Below, piece by piece: positions 51,421 through 62,099 of a DNA stretch of 64,000 nt. The notes under the pieces are model-generated. The model saw only the letters and a list, made by a program, of their open reading frames with translations. It was not told where the DNA came from and made no database searches. This DNA comes from Lutraria lutraria. Taxonomy: Eukaryota > Mollusca > Bivalvia > Venerida > Mactridae. The stretch spans positions 35,881,380 to 35,945,379 of the forward strand of contig OZ026835.1 in the NCBI GenBank assembly GCA_964023205.1, given 5' to 3'. Position 1 is the stretch's first letter. Each line of letters starts with the position of its first letter. A program made the translations under genes and the position numbers.

Positions 51421-53314
51421 CTGGAGGGATTCGCACTAACAGCAGCGAAAGGATCTAGTGATTACAAACTATTCAGAGACCATTATCATTTGATGCTCCA
51501 CCATAACATAATAAAAATCACATAGGTTATTAATAGTTATTACCAACAATCTATCCTCCCAGTTTGAAAGGTGTTAAGTCTTTCCAGACCACCATGATAA
51601 TCTTCTTTGTAGGTAAATAACAAAGGTAGAATATAACAATGCATCTCAAAATCATACGCCATCAAATTGATGATATATAGAAAATGGGCGTTACCAGGTT
51701 TTACAACTAAATTATTACGTATTCTGCAGTGTAGAATCATTCAACCACACGGTGATAAATCAAGCAGCCAAACAACCATGCAACGGTAGCATTACATGGT
51801 AAATAAATATCGTAATAAATACAAAAAAAAAATTAACTGAAAAAGACAAAATTTCCAACAAACTTGAATAATTTATGCAAAAAATTCAAAATTTCACACC
51901 ATGACACCAACGTTTCTCATATCACTGTTACTATGACGATGTACGATAGAAGATGGAAAATATCAAATAAAGTCTAAATCATCTGCTTTAATAAACATCT
52001 ATACTCACTTTATATAACTTCCACTTTGCTTAGCAATAATCTATAATATCCAACACTTTTATTTATCGGTTTCACTGTAATATTTCAGTAGCCTTAATTA
52101 AAAGCCATATATATATTACTTCCTTTATGTTTAGCATAGAACTTATACAGCCTATAGTCACAGAAGTTCATGCATTTAAAATCCTATTTATCAGAATGTT
52201 ATATCAACTATAAATAGCACTGAATGACCTAACCAAATATCTCGGTTGCAACTAAACTCTCTTCACATTCCTGGGTATAAGTTCAATTTGTACAATTTAT
52301 GTCTCAAGTGTGGTTAGTAGATCCCTACAAAATGATTTCATCACAGTACAGTTTCAACCTTAAAGATATGCATCACAGATAAACAGAAACACAATGTGAA
52401 TGCCAGATTAATCTGTTAGTCAAACGATAAAATTTTCACACATTTTACTCTCAAGTCCTAGGTAAATGACTTACTGTATTTACTATATCTACTGAGAGAC
52501 CTTACACAGAAGTTATGAAAGTTTTTACAACTTAATACACTATAATATCATATTTCCGATAGTATTTGAAACTTAATAGCCCCTCAATGAAAGCATTTTC
52601 CCATTCAATTTAAGGATAATAGTTTACGATTGTTTAGACCACAGAATATTAACTTTTAAAGAAAAAAGCGATAGTCAGCTAGCCTTATTTACTTAAATAC
52701 TTACTAAATCACACAGATTAGAAATATTTAAGTAGACCATTGTCGGTACTAAATGTTACAATTTTTGTTACGTCATAGAAATCTATCATAAATTCAAGTA
52801 AATATATTCATTATTTGACAGCAATTAAGACTCAAATCTGACAAGGATCGGTACACACATACTCCTGTTTTTAAACACAATGAAAAGTTTCACAGTCAGT
52901 GGACAGGTAGGATATACAGATAGTACAATGAGACAGTTGTAGACCTATTGTGAAGATGTGTCCCGTGAAAATTCAATTTAACCAGATTCTCTTTACGAAC
53001 CACAAAAAAGGACTTAATTGGCCTTTAATAGAAAAGCATTGTGTCAGTGTTACACCACATGGTAACAAATCCATCCCAAGCTATGCTAAACAACAATCAC
53101 TGTTTACACAGTAGGGAGAAATCTTTTGAGATTTTACAGCTGCAGAGAACGTAACAGAATAAATGACAAAGCTGAACCATGCATACATAAATTGTCTATT
53201 AAATATACCAATTCAACATTCATGTCCATGATAAATGATATGCATACATAGGATCTTGGTATGAAAACGAACACCCATTGTATAAGGTGAATATTTCCAT
53301 AATTATACAAGTTG

Positions 53315-53595
53315 TGCAGTCTAACCTTTAAACAAGGTCACCCTTGTGAAATACAAAATGTGGCCTTTATTGACAGATGGCCCTTATTCAAAGGAAGTAA
53401 TTTCATCCGAAATAACCGAAGACAATCTTTACAAGAATAGCCTTTATTCACATGGTGCGCATGACCATTTGACAAGGGTTTTGTTCTAAATATTCAATAA
53501 AATATATTTGAAGAATGGAATTTATAGATTAGGTTGTCTTTATTCACATTAGTGGACTATATTCGGAGGTGGCCATTAACACAGGGTTGACTGTA
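53315..53595 (-). mobile_element. family B miniature element with extra internal sequence
   Basis: Reverse copy ending GAGGTGGCCATTAACACAGG then GTTGACTGTA. The other end (GCAGTCTAACC...AACAAGGTCACC) is more decayed. It is about 100 bp longer than the complete copies; the extra lies around 53460-53530. Confidence 0.7.
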
Positions 53596-55080
53596 TGTAA
53601 ATTGAGATAGGAAAAGTGTAATGATATGCTTAACAAATTGTTCAAAGGGTGGATACTGGTAACATGAATAAATTCTTTAACAATTTTATCTCGTGTGACG
53701 AAAGCATTTATCATTATTACATTCTAATTAAAAACCTATTAAGTTTATAAACAAGCGTTTAAGATCTACTACATATAGTTTTAATTTAATACGTTGGACC
53801 ATACACTGATAATTATCACTGAGTCATGCAATGCAAAATTGTACTGAAGTTTCTTCATGTAAGGGAAAAAATACTGTCATTTTGTGAATTAGAATATCGG
53901 TAAACAATATGAATATTGAATTATTTATAAATGAGAAATTCCGCCGATTAATAAAACATATTAAACATACGCCTGAGTGAAAAAACACTATTCAAGGATG
54001 TAAACAAACAATGAATTTTATCAACAAACATTGACAATCAGTATAAATGGTTAACTAAATGTACTTAATAATCTGCAGTCTGCTTCACAGACAATACATT
54101 TGTCTTAATACTAGCTGGACAAATTCTGCTCGATAACATTTTCTATTAATTATCTAACAATAATAAAAAATTCATCATCATGTCGGCTTCTTCCAATGTC
54201 TGCTTATCATGTCTGCAGTATGCTGCATTATGGTGCACTACCGAGACATCTTATTTACACATACATTAATAGATTATGACGTTTCTTTGAATAGAAACCA
54301 ATAATCTTCCTGATTAAATTCTTGATTTCAGATTACAGAGAAGTTGAAGAAGAAGAAAGATTCTAAGATATTGTCGCTATTGACATAAACAAAAAAGTAA
54401 ATACAATTGTTTATAGTTTCCAGAAATAGTCTAGATCAACAAATAAACTGATAGTTTATGAAACATATGGTTACAATTACAATCAAATATGAGTGTTACC
54501 CACAACGCCTCATGCTGGGCTCAAAGTTCTTTATCGGGCGTGTACTCTAAAATCTACTTGGTATGAATAGGTAACTATATATAAAGAGATTTTATTACAA
54601 AAAAAGTTCACACAAGAATTCAGTCCTGAACAAATAGTGTTGTCAAAATATAAAATCTTCACAAAAACCTAAATAGAAGGGAAAGCTATAAATCAGAGTA
54701 AATATCTCAAGGTAGATGTTTATTGAAAGCACAAAAATTTTAATCAAAATCATTTATTTGCTCTTGGCTTAATATTGGACCAGAGTCATAATACAGGAAA
54801 GCCAGACACTGCTATATTTATAGCACTGTGTGAGAGTAAGTCTTCAGAACAGTGATACACTGACAAGATTTTAAATTTATGGTTGTAGAAATTTGCATAA
54901 TGTGACAAGCTATGCGTTGCAAGTTTGTCAAATTGTCATTCATTGTGAATAAGGCCGGCAGATTTCTGAAGCCGCTGTGATTTAAAATTTGTCAGGAATT
55001 AAAGGATGTTTCTCGATGAAGACATGTGAGGGTTCATTTTGCACAAAATTACATACAACCAGCAATATAACACCACTAAA

Positions 55081-55193
55081 CACAGTCAAACCTGTGTTAG
55101 CAGCCACCTCCGAATAAAGGCCACCCTGTGAATAAAGGCAACCCAGTGAATAAAGGCCATTAAAATCTTTCATTGAATATTTTTAGAGCAAAA
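55081..55193 (+). mobile_element. family B miniature element, truncated by a family A element
   Basis: It starts ACAGTCAAACCTGTGTTAGC, then three near-tandem roughly 20-bp units (GAATAAAGGCCACCCTGT; GAATAAAGGCAACCCAGT; GAATAAAGGCC). It reaches the TTTTTAGAGCAAAA landmark and stops at 55193, where the family A copy begins. No right half follows. Confidence 0.8.
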
Positions 55194-55280
55194 CCCCTGA
55201 TAAAAAATGAGTCTTACTTCATGAACTATTCATGTATGCAAAGTATGCAAGTAAAGTTAAAGAAAAATTCATGACCATGC
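55194..55280 (+). repeat. family A element inserted into a family B element
   Basis: Forward copy: CCCCTGATAAAAAATGAGTC, TTACTTCATGAACTATTCAT, GTATGCAAAGTATGCAAGTA, AAGTTAAAGAAAAATTCATG. It begins exactly where the family B copy at 55081 loses homology. The GGGG end is not clear. Confidence 0.78.
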
Positions 55281-56073
55281 ACAAAAAAGAATCAGGAAAA
55301 TCTATTCAAAATAAGAATAGGTATATAAATGCCTGGTTCTCTGGTTCTCATAGAAACCAGTCTAAAAAAACATGCATTTCATTGGTCATTCTGTGGACAG
55401 TGCCAAGAAACAGTCAATCAGATGCTTAGAATTTAAGACAGTGCTCAAAGATAATTCTATGCTAACAATCTACTGTAAAGACCTTGAAATTGCATTCAAT
55501 GGAATAAAATGGACTTTATCAGTAGAGACAATTATTTTTAAAAGCAATCTTCACCACTCTGATCAATGTTTTAGAGATTCATTAAAATGTGTTAAGCATT
55601 TAAGACAACTAATTTTATTGTTTTGAGCCACAAGACCACTTAAATAATTAATGTTTTTAAACAGTAAAACAAATATAAAGATTTTATCATCAAAATGAAC
55701 AAAATTCTCATCTTTTTCAATGTAATTTTATTTCATGCGGACGAACTTATAATCAATAGTCAAGCAATTATAAACATTCACAGACCGAAATAAACAATTC
55801 TGCAAACACCCCAGTAATCAGAGACAAGTTTTTTGTTCATCAACATCAACAGCACAGTTAATAGCAGATATGATTCGGAAGGAGTCGCAGCACGTTAACA
55901 GCATGAAACCAGAATATATTTATACAGTAAGAGAATCGCAGGAAATCATTGGCATTTATATGTTGTGACAAAAGCCAGAAACCCATGTTCCAACAACTTT
56001 AGCATAACTAGAAGTACACCAATGAATTATAATCTTAGATTGTTTCTTTCAACAGCATGAACAGAGAACTTTC

Positions 56074-56160
56074 ACCTGTCAAATAGTTATTCTTACTTCA
56101 TGAACTAGCCTATTCATGAAGTATGCAAGAAAATGATTTCATTCATTCCTTTCAAAGGGG
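56074..56160 (+). repeat. family A element
   Basis: Forward copy: CACCTGTCAAATAGTTATTC, TTACTTCATGAACTAGCCTA, TTCATGAAGTATGCAAGAAA, ending CCTTTCAAAGGGG. The spacer and second hairpin are shortened. It ends 90 bp before a family B element. Confidence 0.85.
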
Positions 56161-56250
56161 TTCATAATCAAGAACATCAGTATAACACGCCCCCGGCAAT
56201 GTTAAGTTTGTTTCAGTCGTTTTAATGCTGTTTTCTAACAAATTTTCAAT

Positions 56251-56430
56251 TACAGTGAACAAACGCCACCCTTGGAAAAGACTTAATGAAGCCTTTATTG
56301 ACAGGTGGCCCTTCTTCAGAGGTCATTTTGTTCTAAATAATTATTGAAAGTTTTTCAAAGAATGGTATTTGGTATTTATTCACAGGGTGGCTTTTATTCA
56401 GATGTGGCCGCTACCAGAGGTTTTACTATA
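56251..56430 (-). mobile_element. family B miniature element, pogo-like, complete
   Basis: Reverse copy: TACAGTGAACAAACGCCACC, GCCTTTATTGACAGGTGGCC, GAGGTCATTTTGTTCTAAAT, TATTCACAGGGTGGC, ending GATGTGGCCGCTACCAGAGG and TTTTACTATA. Directly comparable with the copy at 15250. Confidence 0.8.
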
Positions 56431-56699
56431 TATACAAGGCAGTTTCAGCTAACCAGTTTTATTGGACTGCATTCTACCCAGTATTTAACTTAGTGCTAAT
56501 GACTTAGATTTTCTAGAGGATTGTAATGTAGTATAAAATTCGTACCTAATACTTTTATAATGATGAATTTACGTGCTGGTGAGGTCTGTGTTGTCAACAC
56601 ACCATTACTCAACTACATACAATGAGGGGAATTGTATTGTTTGTTGCATTCAATTTTTAAAATGTGAGAAAACAATTATTGTAAGAATTTAAAGATATA

Positions 56700-56838
56700 A
56701 ACTTGTAACCCTACGTTTCAGGTTCGAACCTCAGTCACCGCAAATCACACCCTTCACTGGTTAAGTGAACCAGCCATTGTATATATATATATATATATAT
56801 ATAACTGAAATATAGTTGAAAAGGGCATTAAACCCACT
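56700..56838 (+). mobile_element. tRNA-derived SINE, short copy with AT microsatellite
   Basis: The B box GGTTCGAACC lies at 56721-56730. The body TCACACCCTTCACTGGTTAA, with an (AT)12 run at 56780-56803, leads to the tail GTTGAAAAGGGCATTAAACC. The shared tail with the element at 25270 suggests the same 3' domain and hence the same partner LINE. No A box is recognisable. Confidence 0.6.
56780..56803. repeat. (TA)12 microsatellite
   Basis: A perfect dinucleotide run inside the SINE copy at 56700. Confidence 0.95.
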
Positions 56839-58266
56839 GAGATGAAAATATAATTAAATCTCCCAGCATATTGTTATCCATTCTTATTCATTTTGATTCT
56901 CACCTGGTATATTTTCAAGTTGAACACACACACATAACATCTAATTTAATGTTATTCAATTTACCATTCAAAGTATCACCTTCTCCATTGATACAAAAAA
57001 AACACGTGATAATTTAGAAAAGCTGAGCAATTGTTACGTATTAATATCCCACATGAGTTAACACAGAACCATTAAATGGATGGTGTACAACAAAAATATA
57101 CATTTTACAATATTCTCCCTTTTTCATTGAAATATGTCATATCGTTAATATCTAAAGTTTGTGTAAATAAATGATATAGTTATTTAAGTATAAGGAAACA
57201 CAGCCATATTTCATTTCAAACTGCATATTAATTTGAACCTGATACTATTTTTAGCATACATTCTTACAGATGATCTAAGCTAAGTTTGTAAGGACAGTAT
57301 AATTCACATTAATACAAGATGAATTTCTAGAATAATTGATATAGGGTCATCACATTCTTTAAAGAAGATTTCATGTATTTAAAACCTAAGATTTGTCTCT
57401 ATTTCAGACCTTAAGCCTTTCATATGATACAATATGCACAGACAATTACAATAGCATCATATAAACTTATTTCCCTCCACCCTCAAAAAAATAATTTTCT
57501 ATAAGAGCCTTAGACAAGTAATATGAAATCTAGACAATTTGTGTACAGATTTATAAAGAGCAAACAATAGACTGTTGAAATAGTGTGAAATCACTATCCT
57601 ATATCGCACTGAAAGCCGCTGAGAACGGAATACTAACTATGGGGAATCCAGTAAATGCCAGACTTAACTAACACTTAGTATGGTAGCTTAAGACATATTA
57701 GGGAGACAATGCACAAACTTCCCTAAGACCTTAAACCAAGCCCAACTGAGCCATTTCAACAGAGAGTGATTAAAATACACAACAGCGGGTACTTAACATA
57801 CTTGAGCTGAAAAGAAGCTGTCAAATTATCTGTTTTTACAGCCTTGCCTAGCAAGGTTAGATAAATCTTCATCATTGCTACTTAAACAAACCTAAATCGG
57901 GTCACTTAACGACCATGTTAAAGATACCATGCAGGGAAAAGACAGTGACGTTGAAGTTTTTAAAGGTAGTTTGTCATTAGATTGTGAAATGTAAATTCAT
58001 CAACATGAAATTCAGACCAGTACTTAAACATCATCAGTCACTTACGTAACAATTCCCTTCCCTTCATAAAATCAACCTTGAATTTTTTACAAAAACTAAT
58101 TAGGATTAAAGTTGACAAAGGTCTGGCTATTATATTAGTATTATTAGGAGGCAAGGTATATGTTCATTTCTCCCCATTGTAACAAGCAGGTGAGATTTCT
58201 AGATGCAGAAGAAAGCAATTATACAAATGATCTCATTCACAATGACCCTATTACTAACAGATCCCA

Positions 58267-58366
58267 CCCCAGTCAAATACTTAATCATACTTCATGATCT
58301 ACTCATTAAGTGTGCAAGAAAAGTGCAAGAAAAATTCATGTTTTCATGAATTCCATTTGAAGGGGC
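58267..58366 (+). repeat. family A element, forward half of an inverted pair
   Basis: Forward copy: CCCCAGTCAAATACTTAATC, ATACTTCATGATCTACTCAT, TAAGTGTGCAAGAAAAGTGC, AAGAAAAATTCATGTTTTCA, TGAATTCCATTTGAAGGGG. A reverse copy begins only 38 bp further on. Confidence 0.9.
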
Positions 58367-58404
58367 TGACTATATATCCCCATCACCCTTATATTTTCTA
58401 GCCA

Positions 58405-58472
58405 CCCTTTAAGAACTTTTCTTGCATATTTCATGAATAGTTCATGAAGTATGAATAACTATTTGACAGGGA
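58405..58472 (-). repeat. family A element, reverse half of an inverted pair
   Basis: Reverse copy lacking the CCCCTTCAAATGG end: CACCCTTTAAGAACTTTTCT, TGCATATTTCATGAATAGTT, CATGAAGTATGAATAACTAT, TTGACAGGG. The sequence after 58472 matches that after 47850. Confidence 0.88.
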
Positions 58473-58562
58473 ATTCTATGAAAAACATTCAAATAATTTC
58501 AAGAATTTAGTAAACTTCATGTAATTCCAAAGTATGCAACATAAAAAAGAGTCGAGAATCTT
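58473..58562 (-). repeat. duplicated segment next to family A copy, second member
   Basis: Matches 47851-47932 with a 9-bp difference (AACTTCATG inserted after TTTAGTA) and a few substitutions; similarity fades after GAGTCGAGAATCT. Confidence 0.85.
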
Positions 58563-58933
58563 TAATTTAAAACATACATTAGGTGAAATTGTTAACATTA
58601 AATTACAAATATTATACAAATATAGAGCCATGCAAATCTCTGATTAAACTCACCTATCTTGTATTTATTATTTATCATCCTAATATTCCATAAAATTGGT
58701 GAATTTTGTTAGAGTTTTTAACACTACCTGCTGCGTGTTCCTAACATATACCTTTAAAACCCTATTTCAAGACCAGAAATCTATACCTAAGTACTGATTA
58801 GAGTTAAAACAAGGAGATGATAAGATGGCTTGAATTTAATCTTTAGATGATAACCAGTTGGACACCAGACTGTATTAACATCAGAACAGTCAGCCATCTT
58901 TCATAAGCGTTATATAAAAACACAGAAATATAC

Positions 58934-58974
58934 CCTACTTTCCCAAGGATGGCCTTTGTTCACAGGTTGGACTG
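58934..58974 (-). mobile_element. family B fragment
   Basis: About 40 bp: TTTCCCAAGGATGGCCTTTG and TTCACAGGTTGGACTGT, an end fragment of the family joined to a piece of its interior, as if the middle were deleted. Confidence 0.6.
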
Positions 58975-59501
58975 TTAAAGAATAAATACAATTCACACAT
59001 TTTAAGGAATATGAAGATACTAAATACAAGACAAACGTGGGTACTAATAGTAGGCTGAAAATATTCACATATACCAGATTCAAGGGCAATAACTCTTTTT
59101 AATCTAAATATTAATCTACAGGCAAGAATTTATAATTAATTAAATACAAAGTAAGAAAAAATCTTTCAGAACATAAATATTCTGACAACATGTTTAATAA
59201 TTTCAAACCTCGGATATCAGACCGTAGGTAAGTTTAATATTTTGTAAAATCTCATTACCAACTGTAGCAAAAGTTACATGAACATGTCAACTGTTAGAAC
59301 ATCATGCCAAGTGTAGAACATCAGAATTCAAAACTTGGCTAGATAGAAGCATTTTGATACTATAGATAATATTTCAAAGCAAATTCTTATTTAAAACACA
59401 TGAATTCCATCAGATCTATTTAATATCAACTTAAAGCTCATGAAATTGATAATGTTCATAAAAATTTTGGTTTAAACGCAATGACTATTAAATTAGTTTA
59501 C

Positions 59502-59528
59502 CTCATAAAAGATCGTATCTTGTACATC
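59502..59528 (-). CDS. candidate 27-nt microexon of the CELF gene
   Basis: On the minus strand a strong 3' splice site (CTCCTTTTTTTCTCACATTT then TAGCAG, about 59554-59529) is followed by 27 nt and a donor GAG|GTAAAC at 59501. Read in the frame required by the RRM1 exon it gives MYKIRSFM plus a split Arg codon. It has phase 2 on both sides, so it could be included or skipped without breaking the frame between the candidate first exon (61939) and the RRM1 exon. The acceptor is a tandem NAGNAG (TAG CAG). Use of the upstream AG would add one codon (30 nt, to 59531) and still keep the frame. Its Met could also serve as an alternative start. This rests only on splice signals and phase; I do not recall the peptide from known CELF proteins. 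Confidence 0.4.
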
Positions 59529-59632
59529 CTGCTAAAATGTGAGAAAAAAAGGAGCCAAAAGTGGCAAAAATACAGGAAATCAACAGGAGAAAACTAAAGA
59601 CTGAAGCAAGGCAAAGAAAACTTCCACTCGAA

Positions 59633-59745
59633 CCCCTGCCAAATAGTAATTCATACTTAATGAACTGCTCATGAACTATTCAAGAAATATGCAAGAACAG
59701 TTCAAGAAAAATTCATGTTTTTTCAGGAATTCTATTTGAAGGGGT
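59633..59745 (+). repeat. family A element with extended first hairpin
   Basis: Forward copy: CCCCTGCCAAATAGTAATTC, ATACTTAATGAACTGCTCAT, GAACTATTCAAGAAATATGC, AAGAACAGTTCAAGAAAAAT, ending CTATTTGAAGGGG. An extra CATGAACTATTC unit lies in the first hairpin. It sits about 100 bp upstream of the candidate microexon (minus-strand sense). Confidence 0.9.
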
Positions 59746-60354
59746 CAGATTCTGCCGAAGAAGTAATGAGCCAAAGGCTTATCGTAGAAACAACCAAATA
59801 AAGCATAATACACACCAGCAATGACGGGAAAGAGTACTAAGTCCGAGATATTCGACAAATCCTCAATGAATACTCAACAAAGCACCAATAATCCTTAAAC
59901 AGTATCCGGCAATAATCTCTCGGTTATATCCCCTAATAAGTTGGTAATATCAGTAGAATTACTTTGGCAGTATAACATGCATTATTCATAGACAAGCAAT
60001 AACCTCGACTCTTCATATATTAGCTTCGGAACACTTCCAAACTAATTATTTACACACAGCGAATTCAAATTTAACAGACACCATTTGACATATTATGGCA
60101 ACTTTATGACCATTTGTTCATTAGTTAAGTGTGTGTGTAATATATGCAGGAGAGCATTCTATCTTGTCACTAAATAATGTATAAAATCTTCATTTTAAAT
60201 TTCCATGACTTCTTGTCCAAAATACTTCAAAGTAAGGGGAGAAATCAATTGTTACGATTTAATTTATACGCCATTTAAATATGTCAAGTCTTAAATATAT
60301 GTATAATAACAGTGATTGTTCAGCATGAACTGAAATATTTTGAACGTCCCCCAA

Positions 60355-60462
60355 CACCTGTCAAATAGTTATTCATACTTCATGAACTATTCATGAGATT
60401 CATGAAGTATGCAAGAAAAGTTCCAGAAAATTTCATGTTTTCATGAATTCCTTTAAAAGGGA
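60355..60462 (+). repeat. family A element with duplicated hairpin unit
   Basis: Forward copy: CACCTGTCAAATAGTTATTC, ATACTTCATGAACTATTCAT, GAGATTCATGAAGTATGCAA, GAAAAGTTCCAGAAAATTTC, ATGTTTTCATGAATTCCTTT, AAAAGGG. An extra GAGATTCAT lies in the loop. Confidence 0.9.
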
Positions 60463-61110
60463 ATTTAGACTACTGACAAATTAAATATTCGAACATTAAG
60501 CAACTAGGGCGTCAAAGAAATGAATTTATAATGAACACAGAAAGTCAGTAAATTGATTCACGTCAGGAAAAAGGTGCTTAGATCATTACAACCAATTATT
60601 GAATCCCTTACAGACAGGACATACATGATGCATGTATTCTTAGTTAATTGATTTTGCGTAAGTTTCATCACCGATTTCATTAAACATGGAAACTTAAGCA
60701 GCTTAATTATTGATGTCAGCTCACGAAATAATTAATATTTCCAGTCTTAATGATTTACTATCTTCGGAACTAAGATAAATTGTCGGACTAAATAATAGAA
60801 CATACTTCTGAATTCGATCAGTCTAATTATATTGTCTAGCATGACAAAATAAGACAGGTTGGTTTTACCGGAGATTGAAATATATATTGAAATAAAGCTA
60901 TATTTGTCACATAGGAGCCTGATTTCTTAAAACTAACATCTTATACATTGTAGTCGGTCTAATTAGAAGCTAAACTAAAGTAATAGCTAGCTAGGACAAC
61001 TTACTGCTCTGTATACAACATTTAAAATTCAAATTATAACTTAGAAATATCACCTGATCATACTGTGATATCAGCTATCTGGGGAAAACAATTTTATACG
61101 CTTGATCAGT

Positions 61111-61206
61111 TCCCATGTGAAATAGTTTTAATATTTCATGAACTATTCATGAAATGTGCAAGAATAGTTCAAGAATGTTTTTTTTCATGAATTTCATTCA
61201 AAGGGC
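61111..61206 (+). repeat. family A element
   Basis: Forward copy: CCCATGTGAAATAGTTTTAA, TATTTCATGAACTATTCATG, AAATGTGCAAGAATAGTTCA, AGAATGTTTTTTTTCATGAA, TTTCATTCAAAGGG. It lies between the candidate first exon and the candidate microexon. Confidence 0.87.
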
Positions 61207-61938
61207 AATGGAACAACATACATACATCCTATTTAATGATATCAACTTTAAAATCACCAAAGACACATGATACTTTGTACCAAGACAATAATACTTCATT
61301 AATTATTGTTCATACAGCATCTTCCAACAAACCAATGACAGACTAATTCAATTCCTTTGGTATCAATTGTCTACCATAAACATGCGAAAGGTGTAAATAA
61401 GACAATAGAAATTATTGCGCAATCGCAATTGTACAAGCAACAGAATGAAGAGCTAATCATGAAGATAACTCTAACCACGGAGTCATATAAATATAACAAA
61501 AAGCAGCTTGTTATCCGATACTCTCATTGTACAATGGCATTAATATGAAATCAATAACTCATTATAAGGGTATTATATAGCAAGTGGTAAATTAGCACCG
61601 TAACAAAACACAGATTCTCTCTCAGCATATAAACAGCTAATATCTGCGCATCCTTTGAATAGATATGACCCACTTATCCCAGTTTTAGCCTAAATTACTA
61701 ACAACAAGTATTTGCCATAAGAAAATTATTACCCCACCCATTAAGTAAAATTGTTCATTTCCGTTATCAACACAAATCCATATTTTTTGGTTGATATTTA
61801 TGTAATTTACAAAGCATACATTTCATATGATAAATGGAGCTTACAGCATAATTATCAATTTGATTGTTTACAGAACAAATAACAGCTATAGCGGGTAAAT
61901 ATGGTATAAATATCGGTAGATGAGAAAAATCTATTTAC

Positions 61939-62040
61939 CTATTACTGAGTGTCTCTGTGTCCATCATTGCAAAAGCAAACAAAACTAGTATTAATTAATT
62001 TCACTCAATAACTGCTTTCTTCGTCTAGTTGATTTTTCTC
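61939..62040 (-). CDS. candidate first exon of the CELF gene (5' UTR plus 29 coding nt)
   Basis: On the minus strand two consecutive ATG codons at 61967 open a short frame reading MMDTETLSN. It ends with two bases of a codon (AG) before a donor AG|GTAAAT at 61938. This phase 2 end fits the RRM1 exon, which begins with one base to finish a codon, and would give ...LSN-Arg-Thr-MHSPQ. It also fits the candidate microexon at 59502. No acceptor with a good pyrimidine tract lies just upstream. A TATATA sequence about 30-35 bases above 62040 would suit a first exon starting near there, so the upper coordinate is only an estimate. A phase match has a one-in-three chance of being accidental. 5' RACE or RNA-seq would settle it. 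Confidence 0.35.
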
Positions 62041-62063
62041 TGTTAAATAAACAGAGTTTTTCT

Positions 62064-62073
62064 CCTATATAGG
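62064..62073 (-). promoter_or_regulatory. possible TATA box of the candidate CELF first exon
   Basis: The minus strand reads CCTATATAGG here, with TATATA at 62071-62066, about 100 nt upstream of the candidate double ATG. The placement is plausible for transcription starting near 62035-62040. TATA-like strings are common in DNA this AT-rich, so the position relative to the exon is the only support. Two other TATA-like strings lie upstream on the same strand: TATAAAAACG at 62950-62941 and ATATATAAAAC near 63065-63055. The latter has a CCAAT about 65 nt above it. Confidence 0.25.
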
Positions 62074-62099
62074 CACGAAGCTTGTCTTATAACGTATGT

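Larger units (their letters stand above)
24023..59501 (-). other. 35-kb upstream intron or 5' region of the CELF gene, repeat-rich
   Basis: This non-coding DNA lies upstream of the RRM1 exon. If the microexon or first exon candidates are real, it is an intron. Otherwise it is 5' flanking DNA that may contain alternative first exons I could not recognise. It holds 14 family A repeats, most family B copies, all three family C foldbacks, the 1.2-kb TA-flanked element, two SINEs, a tRNA-like gene, tRNA-derived fragments and the 31-bp minisatellite. Between them lies unclassified AT-rich sequence. Confidence 0.6.
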
